A DNA stretch of 64,000 nt. It comes from Paraliobacillus ryukyuensis (GTDB lineage Bacteria > Bacillota > Bacilli > Bacillales > Amphibacillaceae). Each line of letters opens with the position of its first letter. Within the stretch, counting starts at the first letter, position 1. A program made the translations under genes and the position numbers. Below are positions 13,855-24,552 of the stretch, piece after piece. The notes under the pieces are model-generated. The model did not search any database. It was not told where the DNA came from and saw only the letters and a list, made by a program, of their open reading frames with translations. The DNA is taken from positions 558,001-622,000 of the forward strand of contig NZ_QNRI01000001.1 of NCBI RefSeq assembly GCF_003315295.1. The letters run 5' to 3'.

Positions 13855-15133
13855 ATGTACCCTCCTTAAAAACAAGTTTACCTGAAACCAACGTTGCCAG
13901 TGGTTTACCTACAACTTGCCATTGATCAAATGGTGTATTGGTTCCTTTTGATGAAAAAGCACGTTTATCAATCTGCCACTTATCGCTCACATTTAACAGT
14001 GTTATATCAGCTTTTGCTCCTACTGCTAATTCGCCAACAGATAATCCAAACACAGTCGCTGGTTTAATCGTTAACCAATCGAGCAGTTGTTTTAATGTAA
14101 ACACGCCCGTTTTCACAAAATGCGTATGCAATAAGGCAAAGGCTGTCTCTAAACCTACGATTCCAAATGGCGCTTGATTCATCCCTTTAGCTTTTTCTGC
14201 TTCGGTATGTGGTGCATGATCCGTAGCAATAAAATCAATCGTTCCATCTAATAAACCAACTAGTAATGCTTGTTGATCTGCTTTTGAGCGAAGAGGTGGA
14301 TTCATTTTAACGTTGGGGTCAGCTTCCGTAATGTCTGTTTCATTTAATAGCAAATGGTGCGGCGTTACTTCCGCGGTTACATGAATACCTGCTCGTTTTG
14401 CATCACGAATGACACGAACCGATTCTTTCGTACTTACATGGCAAACATGATAATGACAGCCAGTAGCTTCTGCTAATAACACATCCCGTGCAATTTGTAC
14501 GGATTCACAGACAGAGGGAATACCATTAAGATTCATTTTCTGACTTACCTCTCCATCATGCATCACACCTTGATGGATTAACGAATTATCTTCACAATGT
14601 GCAACAATCGACATATTCAACGTTGCTGCCTGTGTCATCGCTTGTAACATTTGGTCTGCTGTTTGAATACCAACACCATCATCGGTAAAAGCAAAGGCAC
14701 CAGCTGCTTTCAATTCAGCCATGTCAGATAACGTTTCGCCCTTTAATCCTTTTGTAATCGCTGCATATGGTAATACACGAACATGGCCGGTTTGATTTAT
14801 CTTTTCATTAATCATTTCAAGTGTTTCCGCATTATCAGGGACAGGGTTGGTATTTGGCATCGCCGCTATGGTTGTATAGCCTCCTTTTGCTGCTGCTGCA
14901 CTTCCTGTTTGAATCGTTTCTTTTGCTTCTCCTCCTGGTTCACGTAAATGGACATGCACATCAACAAAACCTGGAGCAATAATGTTTCCTTTTCCATCTA
15001 ATACTTCTTCCTGCCCTGTTGCTTCGACTGTTTCACTGATTTCAGTAATATAGCCGTCTACTATTTTCACTTCACAAGGAACAATTTCGTTATTTGATAA
15101 TACTTGTTTGACGTTTATGATGATTGTTGTCAA
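13847..15133 (-). CDS. pyrC: Dihydroorotase, class I
   Basis: PyrC closes carbamoyl aspartate to dihydroorotate. The 428-residue amidohydrolase has the metal-binding DVHVHLREPG near residue 58, HCEDNS and HVCHVSTKESV in the middle and ATDHAPHT near 304, all typical of the zinc enzyme. The start is a TTG at 15133, ten bases after AAAGGGG, aligned in position with the B. subtilis start. The gene begins 44 bases before pyrB ends, an unusually long overlap that implies coupling. Confidence 0.94.
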   Translation of the reverse strand: MTTIIINVKQVLSNNEIVPCEVKIVDGYITEISETVEATGQEEVLDGKGNIIAPGFVDVHVHLREPGGEAKETIQTGSAAAAKGGYTTIAAMPNTNPVPDNAETLEMINEKINQTGHVRVLPYAAITKGLKGETLSDMAELKAAGAFAFTDDGVGIQTADQMLQAMTQAATLNMSIVAHCEDNSLIHQGVMHDGEVSQKMNLNGIPSVCESVQIARDVLLAEATGCHYHVCHVSTKESVRVIRDAKRAGIHVTAEVTPHHLLLNETDITEADPNVKMNPPLRSKADQQALLVGLLDGTIDFIATDHAPHTEAEKAKGMNQAPFGIVGLETAFALLHTHFVKTGVFTLKQLLDWLTIKPATVFGLSVGELAVGAKADITLLNVSDKWQIDKRAFSSKGTNTPFDQWQVVGKPLATLVSGKLVFKEGTYV

Positions 15134-16025
15134 GATTATTCATCCCCTTTGATTGACATAATTGATAAATTACAGCCATTCGAGCTTTCACACCATTTTC
15201 CATTTGTTTAAAAATACGAGATTGTTTTGATTCTACTAATTCACTTGCTATTTCGACACCACGATTCACTGGTGCTGGGTGCATAATAATGGCATGTTTT
15301 AACATAGCTGCTGCTCTTTTTTTCGTTAAGCCATATTGTGTTAAATATTGTTCATGATTTAACTGTTCACGGTGGTCATGTCTTTCCAATTGCACTCTTA
15401 ATAACATCACCACATCGCACGTTTCTACGGCATCATCAATTGAGATATAAGGAAAATCAAGCTGATCATCTTGCCAGTCTTCTTTAGCAGCCAAAAACAC
15501 GTTGGCTCCTTGTGTTTGTAATGCATAGGCATTGGAACGGGCCACCCTACTATGTTTGATGTCCCCTACTATCGCAATATTTAAGCCTTTAAAAGTTTGG
15601 AACTCTTGATACATTGTATATAAATCTAGTAAAGATTGCGTCGGGTGTTCACCCGTTCCATCTCCCGCATTGATCACTGGGATGGTTAATTGGCTAGCTA
15701 GTTGTTGAGCTGTATGGTTCTGTGTGTGGCGAACCACTAAAAAGGAAGCGCCAATCGATTCAAGTGTTCGTGCTGTATCGTAAATACTTTCTCCTTTTAA
15801 CACACTGGATGAATCATTTTGAAAATCTAACACTTCAATCCCTAGTTTTCTTTCTGCAACAATAAAACTCATTTTTGTTCGTGTACTTGGTTCGAAAAAT
15901 AGATTTGCTGCAAATAATTGCTCACGAAAAGAATTAATACCGTATTGCTCGATTTGTTCGGTTAATTTAATTAATTTCATCACTTCATGTTCAGAAAGAT
16001 CTTTCATTGAAACAAAATTTTTCAT
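15090..16025 (-). CDS. pyrB: Aspartate carbamoyltransferase catalytic subunit
   Basis: PyrB condenses carbamoyl phosphate with aspartate. The 311-residue protein has the carbamoyl-phosphate motif FEPSTRTKMSF near residues 44-54, HPTQSLLDLYT near 127 and HPAPVNRGVEI near 256. No regulatory PyrI is present, as in Bacillus. The last 15 or so residues are polar and overlap pyrC. AAGGAGGAG precedes the ATG at 16025. Confidence 0.96.
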   Translation of the reverse strand: MKNFVSMKDLSEHEVMKLIKLTEQIEQYGINSFREQLFAANLFFEPSTRTKMSFIVAERKLGIEVLDFQNDSSSVLKGESIYDTARTLESIGASFLVVRHTQNHTAQQLASQLTIPVINAGDGTGEHPTQSLLDLYTMYQEFQTFKGLNIAIVGDIKHSRVARSNAYALQTQGANVFLAAKEDWQDDQLDFPYISIDDAVETCDVVMLLRVQLERHDHREQLNHEQYLTQYGLTKKRAAAMLKHAIIMHPAPVNRGVEIASELVESKQSRIFKQMENGVKARMAVIYQLCQSKGMNNLDNNHHKRQTSIIK

Positions 16026-16048
16026 GATTCGCTCCTCCTTTTAGTTGA

Positions 16049-16076
16049 AGGGACTGTCCTTATTAAGACAGTCCCT
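16049..16076 (-). other. Stem-loop between pyrP and pyrB
   Basis: A perfect 10-bp stem (16049-16058 with 16067-16076) with an eight-base loop fills most of the 55-base gap. There is no U-run after it on the minus strand and no PyrR-binding consensus, so it is not a PyrR attenuator. It might set mRNA stability or partial polarity between the permease and enzyme genes. Confidence 0.6.
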
Positions 16077-16080
16077 CCCT

Positions 16081-17448
16081 TTACGCTTCCTCATTATTTT
16101 CATCTGCTTCAAACATTTTTCCATTTCCATATGCATCTTCTTTATTAGGCAAGATTAAATTTAAAACAACTCCAGTGATCGCTGCTAGAGCCATTCCTTC
16201 TACTTTAAAATCAACCCCCGCAATATTAAATTGAACCATAGCGCCACCAATGCCAATCACTAGAATAACCGATGCAACAATCAGGTTACGGTTTTTGCCT
16301 AAGTCAACTTGATTATCGATAAGCATGCGTAATCCACTAGATGCAATAATACCGAATAATAGAATCGATACACCTCCCATTACCGCTTGTGGAATGGAAC
16401 TTATTAAGTCCGAGATAATACCAATAAATCCAAATAGTATAGCAAGAACCGCTGCACCACCAATCACAAACACACTGAACACGCGCGTAATTGCAAGCAC
16501 GCCGATATTTTCACCATAGGTTGTATTTGGTGGTCCACCTAGGAAAGAAGCAATCATTGTTGCTACTCCATCACCTAGAATGGAACGATGTAGACCTGGT
16601 TTCTTAAGAAAATTTTTACTTGCTACTTTTGACAAAACCATTTGATCACCAATATGCTCAGCAATCGTTACTGTCGCTACTGGCACCATGATCCAAAATA
16701 CACTCCAGCTAAACACATCTAGCGGATTATAATCGACAAATGGTATTGTGAACCCTGGAGCAACAAATATCGCTCCAAAAAATGTCCCAATTGAGTCTGC
16801 TCCAACAATGGATGACCACGTATCACTTATTGTAGAAGTATCAACAATACCTTGTGTTAGTGCGAACAGATAACCACATACAATACCTATTAAAATGGGA
16901 ATAAGTCCGAAAAATCCTCTAAAAAATAATGATCCGATGATCGTAATTGCTAGTGTTACAATTGCAACTAAAAAGTGTTTTCCACTATAATTGCCATCTA
17001 CATTCATCGCCATATCGATTGCTGTTGGCGCTAATCCTAAACCAATCACTATGATTACTGGACCTACGACGACAGGCGGTAAGACCTTCATTAACCAATC
17101 CAAGCCAAATGATCCGATAAGAAGTGCTAAGATTCCATAAACTAATCCTGCAAAAAAGCTTCCAATCATAGCACCAGGAACGCCACTATCGTTGATTGCT
17201 GAGATAATTGGTGTAATAAAAGCGAAACTAGAACCCAAGTAAGCTGGTATTCTTCCTTTAGTAATTAGTAAGTAAGCTAACGTACCAGAACCACTGGAAA
17301 TCAATGCAACTGCTGGTGATAATCCAGTTAAAAATGGGACTAAAACCGTTGAACCAAACATAGCAAATAAGTGCTGAAGACTAAGCATCAGCCATTTTGA
17401 TTTTTGTGGTACATCTCTTACATCCATTACGATTTCTTGTTGTGACAT
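16081..17448 (-). CDS. pyrP: Uracil permease
   Basis: PyrP is a proton-coupled uracil importer of the UraA/NCS2 family in the cytoplasmic membrane. The 455-residue protein is almost wholly hydrophobic with about 14 segments and shows the family motifs QHLFAMFGSTVLVP near residue 27, AEHIGDQMVLS in the middle and GGPPNTTYGENIG. The frame extends to 17517, across the attenuator terminator, but the ATG at 17448 has GGGGAGGAA upstream and is clearly the start. It is controlled by the leader attenuator at 17483-17580. Confidence 0.95.
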   Translation of the reverse strand: MSQQEIVMDVRDVPQKSKWLMLSLQHLFAMFGSTVLVPFLTGLSPAVALISSGSGTLAYLLITKGRIPAYLGSSFAFITPIISAINDSGVPGAMIGSFFAGLVYGILALLIGSFGLDWLMKVLPPVVVGPVIIVIGLGLAPTAIDMAMNVDGNYSGKHFLVAIVTLAITIIGSLFFRGFFGLIPILIGIVCGYLFALTQGIVDTSTISDTWSSIVGADSIGTFFGAIFVAPGFTIPFVDYNPLDVFSWSVFWIMVPVATVTIAEHIGDQMVLSKVASKNFLKKPGLHRSILGDGVATMIASFLGGPPNTTYGENIGVLAITRVFSVFVIGGAAVLAILFGFIGIISDLISSIPQAVMGGVSILLFGIIASSGLRMLIDNQVDLGKNRNLIVASVILVIGIGGAMVQFNIAGVDFKVEGMALAAITGVVLNLILPNKEDAYGNGKMFEADENNEEA

Positions 17449-17482
17449 TATTCGTTCCTCCCCTAATTGCTCTCTATATAAT

Positions 17483-17580
17483 AAAAAACCTCTTTGCAAA
17501 GTCGCAAAGAGGTGCACGTGTAGAAAAAATTGATTTCACGTATCCTTTGACAACCTTGCAAGCCTCTCTGGACTTAATTA
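17483..17580 (-). promoter_or_regulatory. PyrR-dependent attenuator before pyrP
   Basis: The minus-strand RNA contains the PyrR-binding loop consensus AGUCCAGAGAGGCU (17561-17574), followed by a terminator with a perfect 9-bp stem (17489-17497 with 17504-17512) and six U residues (17483-17488). In Bacillus, PyrR with UMP holds the anti-antiterminator and allows termination. The layout here is the same. Confidence 0.92.
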
Positions 17581-17592
17581 AAGGTTTACTAT

Positions 17593-18138
<546 letters not shown>

Positions 18139-18177
18139 CTAATCGCTCCTTGTTTTATCTGTTTGACCATTTGGCTA

Positions 18178-18292
18178 CAAAAAAATCCTTTTCTCCGTAA
18201 AGAAGAAAAGGATTTAAGACATACGTATACTGCTTCGTATTTACCGTTTCCTTTTCAGCCTCACGGGACTGTCTTTTAAAGGTCAATTCACT
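18178..18292 (-). promoter_or_regulatory. PyrR-dependent attenuator in the pyrR leader
   Basis: The minus-strand leader has the PyrR-binding motif AGUCCCGUGAGGCU (18257-18270), then a terminator with a perfect 12-bp stem (18183-18194 with 18204-18215), a nine-base loop and seven U residues. The segment between them can form an alternative antiterminator. It lies between the sigma-A promoter and pyrR. Confidence 0.92.
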
Positions 18293-18299
18293 TTTAATT

Positions 18300-18328
18300 A
18301 TTATCACATTGAATGGTGTTTATGTCAA
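18300..18328 (-). promoter_or_regulatory. Sigma-A promoter of the pyr operon
   Basis: A consensus -35 box TTGACA (18323-18328) is followed after exactly 17 bases by GATAAT (18300-18305) with an upstream TG, an extended -10 element. It places the transcript start some 25 bases before the PyrR-binding loop, as expected for attenuation control. Confidence 0.88.
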
Positions 18329-19242
18329 TAGAATTCTTTCACTTTTTGTAATGTTTCATTAAAGATTGCTGGTGGTTCTACTTCAAAGTGCATCCATTCG
18401 TTTGTAGTTGGATGTTCGAAACCTAATTCTCTCGCATGCAACGCTTGTCCATCAATTTTTAACGTTTTCCTTGGTCCATACTTTGGATCGCCAACTAATG
18501 GAAACCCAATATATTTCATATGCACCCGAATTTGATGCGTTCTTCCTGTTTCTAACACACACTTCACGTGCGTATAATTATTGTTGATACGTTCAATTAC
18601 TTCAAAGTGGGTAATCGCTGGTTTGCCACCAGTAATCACGCCCATTTTTTGACGGTCTTTCGGATCACGCCCAAGTGGAGCATCTATAGTGCCATATTCA
18701 TGTGGAATGGCACCATGAACGATCGCTTCATAAGATCGTTTTACCCTCTTTTCTTGTAACTGTTCTGCTAATTTTTGATGAGCTTGGTCATGTTTAGCTA
18801 CCATCAATAGTCCGCTTGTATCTCGATCAATTCGATGCACAATGCCAGGTCGGATCTCGCCGTTTATACCCGATAAATCATTACAATGATATAACAAGGC
18901 ATTAACAAGTGTACCAGCATAATGTCCAGCGGAAGGATGAACGACCATCCCTCTGGGTTTGTTAACAACAATAACGTCTTTATCTTCATAGACAATATCT
19001 AATGAGATATTCTCTGGTTCGATCTCAATCGTTGCTGGTTCTGGCACTTCCCACGTAATCATTTGCGCTTCTTCGCATTTATAATTGCTTTTTACTTGGT
19101 TACCATCCACTAACACGTAACCATCTTTAATCCACATTTGTAATTGTGAACGTGAAACGTCAGGTAAAATGGTCGTCAACAACTTATCAATACGCGTACC
19201 ACTTTCCGCTTCACTTACCACATGGCTTTCTTCTGATGTCAT
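18325..19242 (-). CDS. ylyB: RluA/RluD family pseudouridine synthase
   Basis: The 305-residue enzyme has an N-terminal S4 RNA-binding domain (residues about 15-75) and a RluA-type catalytic domain with [16 protein letters not shown] near residue 138, which holds the catalytic Asp. It should convert uridine to pseudouridine in 23S rRNA; the exact sites are not deducible. AAGGAGCG lies nine bases before the ATG at 19242, which overlaps the lspA stop. The order lspA-ylyB-pyrR is that of B. subtilis. The -35 box of the pyr promoter lies within its last codons. Confidence 0.92.
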   Translation of the reverse strand: MTSEESHVVSEAESGTRIDKLLTTILPDVSRSQLQMWIKDGYVLVDGNQVKSNYKCEEAQMITWEVPEPATIEIEPENISLDIVYEDKDVIVVNKPRGMVVHPSAGHYAGTLVNALLYHCNDLSGINGEIRPGIVHRIDRDTSGLLMVAKHDQAHQKLAEQLQEKRVKRSYEAIVHGAIPHEYGTIDAPLGRDPKDRQKMGVITGGKPAITHFEVIERINNNYTHVKCVLETGRTHQIRVHMKYIGFPLVGDPKYGPRKTLKIDGQALHARELGFEHPTTNEWMHFEVEPPAIFNETLQKVKEFY

Positions 19243-19709
19243 GCTTGTTTACGCTCCTTCTTCTTCTTTTCATCCATAAATGTTGCGATTAGTACTAAAA
19301 TTACTCCCACTACAAGTGAAGAATCTGCAATGTTAAAAATGGGATAATTGTAGTTTCCAATATACATATCAAAAAAGTCGACCACTTCTTTACGAAAGAG
19401 ACGATCAATAAAATTACCAATTGCCCCACCTAAAATTAAGGCTAACGAAATCCCTGTTAACATACTGTCTTTTGCAAATTTTTGTATGTAATAGGCAACA
19501 AAGATAATCACAATGATTGTAATGATGTAAAAAAAGGACATTCGACCTGCAAGTATGCCCCATGCAGCACCTGTATTTCGATGAGAAGTAATATAAAAGA
19601 AATTTTCAATGACTGGTATACTTTCTCGCAATTCCATATTAGCGACTACCCACCATTTGGTAAATTGGTCAATCACAATGATGACAAATGCGATAGCATA
19701 ATAACGCAT
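19239..19709 (-). CDS. lspA: Lipoprotein signal peptidase (signal peptidase II)
   Basis: LspA removes the signal peptide of diacylglyceryl-modified prolipoproteins in the membrane. The 156-residue protein has four hydrophobic segments and both catalytic aspartates in the conserved boxes [10 protein letters not shown] and FNIADSSLV. The ATG at 19709 follows GGGGGA; an upstream TTG at 19730 lacks a site. A lipoprotein that would be its substrate is encoded at 39404. Confidence 0.95.
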   Translation of the reverse strand: MRYYAIAFVIIVIDQFTKWWVVANMELRESIPVIENFFYITSHRNTGAAWGILAGRMSFFYIITIIVIIFVAYYIQKFAKDSMLTGISLALILGGAIGNFIDRLFRKEVVDFFDMYIGNYNYPIFNIADSSLVVGVILVLIATFMDEKKKKERKQA

Positions 19710-19749
19710 AAGTTTCCCCCGTTCTTTCAATCGTGTTTACTCTTTATGC

Positions 19750-19758
19750 ATTTTACCA
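19750..19758 (-). promoter_or_regulatory. Possible extended -10 promoter of lspA
   Basis: TGGTAAAAT reads as an extended -10 element about 40 bases before the lspA start. No good -35 box is found 16-18 bases upstream, so this rests on the -10 alone. Confidence 0.4.
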
Positions 19759-19902
19759 TAAAAGCGTAAAAAAGAGAAAATTGTTATATCCATTAGGAGG
19801 AGGAGCAGAACTCCGTCTATAGTCGGTAGTATGATTCAAAAAAATCCGCTATGATTAGATAGTTGTTATACAGATAATCGTGTCTATGAAGGGGGAAACT
19901 AA

Positions 19903-21153
19903 ATGGGGACATTTCGTAACTATCATCGCAACATTAAAATACGTATCGCACAAATATTTTTATCTGACATGGTATCTGGCGCTATTTTTCCTTTTATCGC
20001 TATTTATTTCGCAGAATATTTTGGTGCAACCATTACAGGTCTTTTACTTGTGATTAATGTCATTGTTAGCCTTTTTGTTGGATTATATGGTGGCTACTAC
20101 GCTGATCGTGTAGGTCGAAAAAAATTAATGGTGATTGCTGGTATTATTCGAATGGTAGCTTTTTTTATTATGACGTTTGCAAACTCTCCGTTCTGGGTTT
20201 CACCAGAGATAACGTTTGTTATGGCCATCTTAATCACTGGTTCATTTGGTTTAGACGGGCCAGCCGCAGATGCTATGATCATTGACATTACAAAACCATC
20301 AGAAAGAAAAGGCGTGTATTCGTTATTGTATTGGAGTTTTAACCTAGCATTTGCTGTTGGTGGCATTATTGGAGCCTTATCATTTGAAAACTTTCTATTC
20401 GAATTATTGGTCATCATGACGATTACTAGTATTGGTTCTAATATTTTAGTTATTTTCTTTATTAAAGAAACCATGGAAAAAGTAGAGGTAACAGTGGAGA
20501 AAAATGTACTAAAAAGCATGTTATCCAGTTACAAAGATGTCGCTTTTGATAAATTATTTTTATGGTTCGTTTTTGCTGGTGTCATGATCCAATCAATTGA
20601 AAATCAAATGGAAAATTACATCGCCATTCGATTAAATAGTGATATGCCAACCCAAGACATCTTTGGATTTTCTATCTCAGGTGTTGAAATGGTTGGATTC
20701 TTGAAATCGGAAAATACAATTTTAGTTGTTTTATTTACAGTGTTTATTACAAGGATTGTTTCGAAATGGAAAGAAGGTAGCACATTCTTATGGTCCATAG
20801 CTATTTTTACCATTGGATATGTTGGTATTAGTTATTTAGATAACATTTGGTTATTATTTTTCTTTATGATACTTGCAACAGTTGGTGAATTGATGCGTGT
20901 TCCGATTCAATCTGATTTTCTAGCTAGTATTCCAACCGATGATAAGAGAAGTTCATATATGGCTGTTTATGGATTAGTCTTTAATGGTTCGATGATGATT
21001 AGTTCATTGTTTGTCACATTAGGAGGACTCTTTTCAAAAGAAGTCATGTCACTACTAATCTTGGCTTGTGGAATGATTGGTATGGTTGTGATGAAGTATA
21101 TTATGAAAGACTTAAGAGCAAGACGAGATGCACAGATGACAAACGCAGGTTGA
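19903..21153 (+). CDS. MFS transporter, drug-efflux-like
   Basis: The 416-residue protein has 12 predicted membrane helices and the loop 2-3 signature of the major facilitator superfamily, GGYYADRVGRKK, near residues 65-76. It resembles the multidrug exporter branch, but the substrate cannot be told. The ATG at 19903 follows GGGGGAAACTAA. It is divergent from lspA and sits where B. subtilis carries ylyA, so it looks like a local insertion or replacement. No regulator gene is next to it. Confidence 0.85.
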   Translation: MGTFRNYHRNIKIRIAQIFLSDMVSGAIFPFIAIYFAEYFGATITGLLLVINVIVSLFVGLYGGYYADRVGRKKLMVIAGIIRMVAFFIMTFANSPFWVSPEITFVMAILITGSFGLDGPAADAMIIDITKPSERKGVYSLLYWSFNLAFAVGGIIGALSFENFLFELLVIMTITSIGSNILVIFFIKETMEKVEVTVEKNVLKSMLSSYKDVAFDKLFLWFVFAGVMIQSIENQMENYIAIRLNSDMPTQDIFGFSISGVEMVGFLKSENTILVVLFTVFITRIVSKWKEGSTFLWSIAIFTIGYVGISYLDNIWLLFFFMILATVGELMRVPIQSDFLASIPTDDKRSSYMAVYGLVFNGSMMISSLFVTLGGLFSKEVMSLLILACGMIGMVVMKYIMKDLRARRDAQMTNAG

Positions 21154-21179
21154 TTAACAAGTAGTTTTATCATTTTTGT

Positions 21180-21320
21180 GTTTATGCTCCCTTTCACCGA
21201 GGGCAGCGCCTCAGCTGAATTTATAGCAAAGATCCACTTGGCAAAGTGTTCTTCTTTACCAAGTTAGTAAAACCGTGCCTGCTGACACCAAGTAGATTTC
21301 CTCTGCAGTTCAAGCGTCGG
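21180..21320 (+). repeat. Degenerate Bacillaceae intergenic repeat, copy 1
   Basis: This gene-free stretch holds, in order, CAGCTGAA, AGATCCACTTGG, CGTGCC and a CTGCAGTTC end, which parallel (on the opposite strand) the better preserved element at 24310-24500. It looks like an old copy of the same non-coding repeat. The boundaries are approximate. Confidence 0.45.
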
Positions 21321-21383
21321 TCTGTCATACTTTAACAATGTTGAAATGAAAATCAAACGATCAATTGACACAAAGAATTTAAA

Positions 21384-21422
21384 AATGACGTTGGTGAGTT
21401 TTTTTTACTCACCAACGTCATT
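21384..21422 (-). terminator. Terminator after ileS
   Basis: A perfect 15-bp stem (21384-21398 with 21408-21422) with a nine-base loop follows the ileS stop; on the minus strand it ends in ATTTTTAAATT. It may also stop transcription coming from the convergent MFS gene. Confidence 0.8.
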
Positions 21423-21441
21423 TATTGTTGTTAGACTTTAT

Positions 21442-24195
21442 TTAATTTTCATAGTTTCTTTTTACAATGGTAGCACAGCGCTTGCATAGCGTTGGATGAT
21501 CATGATCTTCCCCTACGGTATTTGAAGCTACCCAACAACGTTCACAACGTTCTCCTTCATGTTTTTCAACTTTCACCATGACATAATCATAGGATTTGGC
21601 ATTTGCGACATCATCTTGTAGTACCACTTCTGAAACAATAAACAACTGATGTAAATCTGAGATATTTTCTAATACTTCTTTTGTTTTCGCATCATTTGGA
21701 GCAAGCATTAGTTTTGCCTCTAAGGATTTACCGATTACTTTTTCTGCACGAGCTTCTTCAAGAGCTTTTAATACATCATTCCGCACTTTCATGAACATAT
21801 CCCATTCTCCTTGTAACTGTTCTTGATTCTCAAGATCTCGTGCCACTGGCATATCAGTTAGTTGTACATGGCTTTCTGTTACACCAGGGATATACCTCCA
21901 CGTTTCTTCCATCGTGTGAGTAAGAATTGGCGTAAGAAGTTTAACTAAGCTTGTAATAACTTCATGATAAACCGTTTGAATACTACGACGTTTAGGATGA
22001 TCTGCTGCTTCAATATATAAAATGTCTTTAGCAAAATCAAGATAAAAAGCACTTAATTCTATTGTACAGAAATTATGAATGCTATGATAAACCGTTGAGA
22101 AATCATAATTATCATAAGCTTTGGTAACTTTTTTAATTAATTGTTGTAGACGTAATAACATATAGCGATCTACTTCTTGCAATTGATCATCGGCTAAAGC
22201 ATCTTTCCCTGGATCAAAATCAGCTAAATTGCCAAGTAAGAAACGGAAGGTATTTCTAATCTTACGGTACCCTTCAGACGTTTGTTTAATGATTTCATCA
22301 GAAATACGTACATCTGCTTGATAGTCTACAGATGCTACCCATAAACGTAAAATATCTGCCCCATACTGTTTCATTACTTTGGATGGTACAACTGTGTTTC
22401 CTACTGATTTACTCATTTTTCGTCCTTGACCATCAAGCGCAAATCCATGACTGATAACTGTTTCATAAGGTGCTTTACCAGTTACAGCAACACCAGTAGA
22501 AATAGATGAATTAAACCAACCACGGTATTGATCGGAACCTTCTAAATAGACATCTGCTGGGCGACGTAATTCGTCTCGTTCGTGTAACACACCTTGATGA
22601 GAAGAACCAGAATCAAACCACACATCCATAATATCCATCTCTTTTGTGAATGTATTATTCGGACTATGTTCTGAAGTGAACCCTTCAGGTAAAAGATCAT
22701 TTGCTTCCCACTCGAACCAAATATTCGAACCATGTTCTCTAAACAATTTAGAAACATGCTGGATTGTTTCATCCGTAATAATTGGTGTTCGATCTTCTCC
22801 ATAGAATACTGGGATTGGAACTCCCCATGTACGTTGACGAGAAATACACCAGTCTTCTCGGTCACGAACCATGTTGTAAAGGCGTGTTTCACCCCACTTA
22901 GGTAACCAATTAATACGATTAATCTCACTTAAGATATCTTCCCTAAAATCTTTAATTGAAGCAAACCATTGATTTGTTGCACGGAAAATTGTCGGTTTTT
23001 TGGTACGCCAATCGTGTGGATAAGAGTGCGTGATAAAGTTAAGTTTCAATAACGCTCCAACTTCTTCTAGTTTTTGCGTAATTTCTTTATTAGCTGCGTC
23101 ATAAAATAGTCCTTCAAATCCTGGCGCTTCATCTGTGAATACCCCTTTTTCATCTACTGGACAAAGCACGTCTAAACCGTAACGTTTACCAATGATAAAG
23201 TCATCTTCCCCGTGACCAGGAGCAGTATGAACTAATCCAGTACCACTTTCCGTAGTAACGTGGTCTCCTAAGATAACTAACGAATCTCGATCATAGAATG
23301 GATGTTTTGCAACTAATCGTTCTGCTTCTTTCCCCTTAAATGTTTGCACAATTTCATGGTTTTCCCATTCCAATGCTTCAGCAACTTGAGCAATCATATC
23401 TTCTGCAACAACATATTTTTGATCATTAGCTTTTACTACTGCGTAAGTTAAGTCAGGATGTACAGCAATAGCTAAGTTTGACGGAATCGTCCATGGCGTT
23501 GTGGTCCAAATAATAAACTTCTCATCTCCTGCTAATAGTGTGCCAGGTTCTTTTACATCAAAAGCAACGTAAATAGATGCTGAACGTTTATCTTGGTATT
23601 CAATTTCTGCTTCCGCTAATGCTGATTCAGATGATGGAGACCAATAAACAGGTTTTAATCCTTTGTAGATATAGCCTTTTTTCGCCATTTCTCCAAATAC
23701 TTCAATTTGGGCAGCTTCGTATGCTTTATTTAATGTGATATATGGATTATCCCAATCACCACGAACTCCCAGTTGTTTAAACTGTGTACGTTGATTATCA
23801 ATTTGTTTTAACGCATACTCAGCACACTTACGTCTAAATTCTGCAACCGTCATTTTTTTACGATTTACTTTTTTCTTCGCTAATGCCTGTTCAATTGGTA
23901 AACCGTGTGTATCCCAACCAGGAACGTATGGCGCATGAAATCCACTCATAGATTTATATTTAACAATAAAATCCTTTAAGACCTTATTTAGTGCATGCCC
24001 CATATGGATATCACCATTGGCATATGGAGGTCCATCATGCAAGACAAATAATGGTCTGTCTGCTGTACGTTTTTGTACATTTTCATATAAGTTTTCTTGC
24101 TCCCACTCTTCCTGCATCTTTGGTTCTTTATTTGGTAAATTTCCTCGCATAGGAAAAGCCGTTTGTGGCATTAATAACGTATCTTTGTATTCCAT
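21442..24195 (-). CDS. ileS: Isoleucyl-tRNA synthetase
   Basis: The 917-residue class I synthetase charges tRNA-Ile and edits misactivated valine. The HIGH signature appears as HMGH (64-67), KMSKS near residue 595, and the C-terminal zinc site as CERCW and CKRC near 885-905. The CP1 editing domain lies between about 200 and 400. AAGGAGGAAAC precedes the ATG at 24195. Its T-box leader is at 24750-25017, unusually far away. Confidence 0.97.
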   Translation of the reverse strand: MEYKDTLLMPQTAFPMRGNLPNKEPKMQEEWEQENLYENVQKRTADRPLFVLHDGPPYANGDIHMGHALNKVLKDFIVKYKSMSGFHAPYVPGWDTHGLPIEQALAKKKVNRKKMTVAEFRRKCAEYALKQIDNQRTQFKQLGVRGDWDNPYITLNKAYEAAQIEVFGEMAKKGYIYKGLKPVYWSPSSESALAEAEIEYQDKRSASIYVAFDVKEPGTLLAGDEKFIIWTTTPWTIPSNLAIAVHPDLTYAVVKANDQKYVVAEDMIAQVAEALEWENHEIVQTFKGKEAERLVAKHPFYDRDSLVILGDHVTTESGTGLVHTAPGHGEDDFIIGKRYGLDVLCPVDEKGVFTDEAPGFEGLFYDAANKEITQKLEEVGALLKLNFITHSYPHDWRTKKPTIFRATNQWFASIKDFREDILSEINRINWLPKWGETRLYNMVRDREDWCISRQRTWGVPIPVFYGEDRTPIITDETIQHVSKLFREHGSNIWFEWEANDLLPEGFTSEHSPNNTFTKEMDIMDVWFDSGSSHQGVLHERDELRRPADVYLEGSDQYRGWFNSSISTGVAVTGKAPYETVISHGFALDGQGRKMSKSVGNTVVPSKVMKQYGADILRLWVASVDYQADVRISDEIIKQTSEGYRKIRNTFRFLLGNLADFDPGKDALADDQLQEVDRYMLLRLQQLIKKVTKAYDNYDFSTVYHSIHNFCTIELSAFYLDFAKDILYIEAADHPKRRSIQTVYHEVITSLVKLLTPILTHTMEETWRYIPGVTESHVQLTDMPVARDLENQEQLQGEWDMFMKVRNDVLKALEEARAEKVIGKSLEAKLMLAPNDAKTKEVLENISDLHQLFIVSEVVLQDDVANAKSYDYVMVKVEKHEGERCERCWVASNTVGEDHDHPTLCKRCATIVKRNYEN

Positions 24196-24309
24196 TTAAA
24201 GTTTCCTCCTTGTACTGACTGTTTTTTAAATTTTTTGGTTCTCTGTCAAATGTGGTGGTGTCATTTTTACTCCACCATCTCTTTTATTACACTTACATTA
24301 TTCATCATA

Positions 24310-24500
24310 CTTCCTGAACCGCAGGGTAAATATACTCGCTTTCCTCGGGCACACAGGACGTGGGTCAGTTAGACGTTGTCACAGGACGTGACGGTTTTCG
24401 TCTAACTTCTAGCCACTTAACCAAGTGGATCTTCGGCTCGTGGGACTGCGATTACTCGTCCCATCGAAAACATTTGCTGTTCCCGCAGGAGTCTCGCATA
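24310..24500 (-). repeat. Structured Bacillaceae intergenic repeat, copy 2
   Basis: On the minus strand it starts with GCGAGACTCCTGCGGGAACA and ends with GAAAGCGAGTATATTTACCC, a sequence pattern that recurs between genes in many Bacillaceae genomes (recalled, not searched). Internal inverted repeats include a nested pair (24368-24375 with 24399-24406, and 24378-24382 with 24388-24392). It has no coding frame and lies in the ileS leader transcript. Confidence 0.65.
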
Positions 24501-24552
24501 TTACCTCTGCTAAGGTACTTTTATAATAAGACGCTTCTTATCTCTTGAGGCC

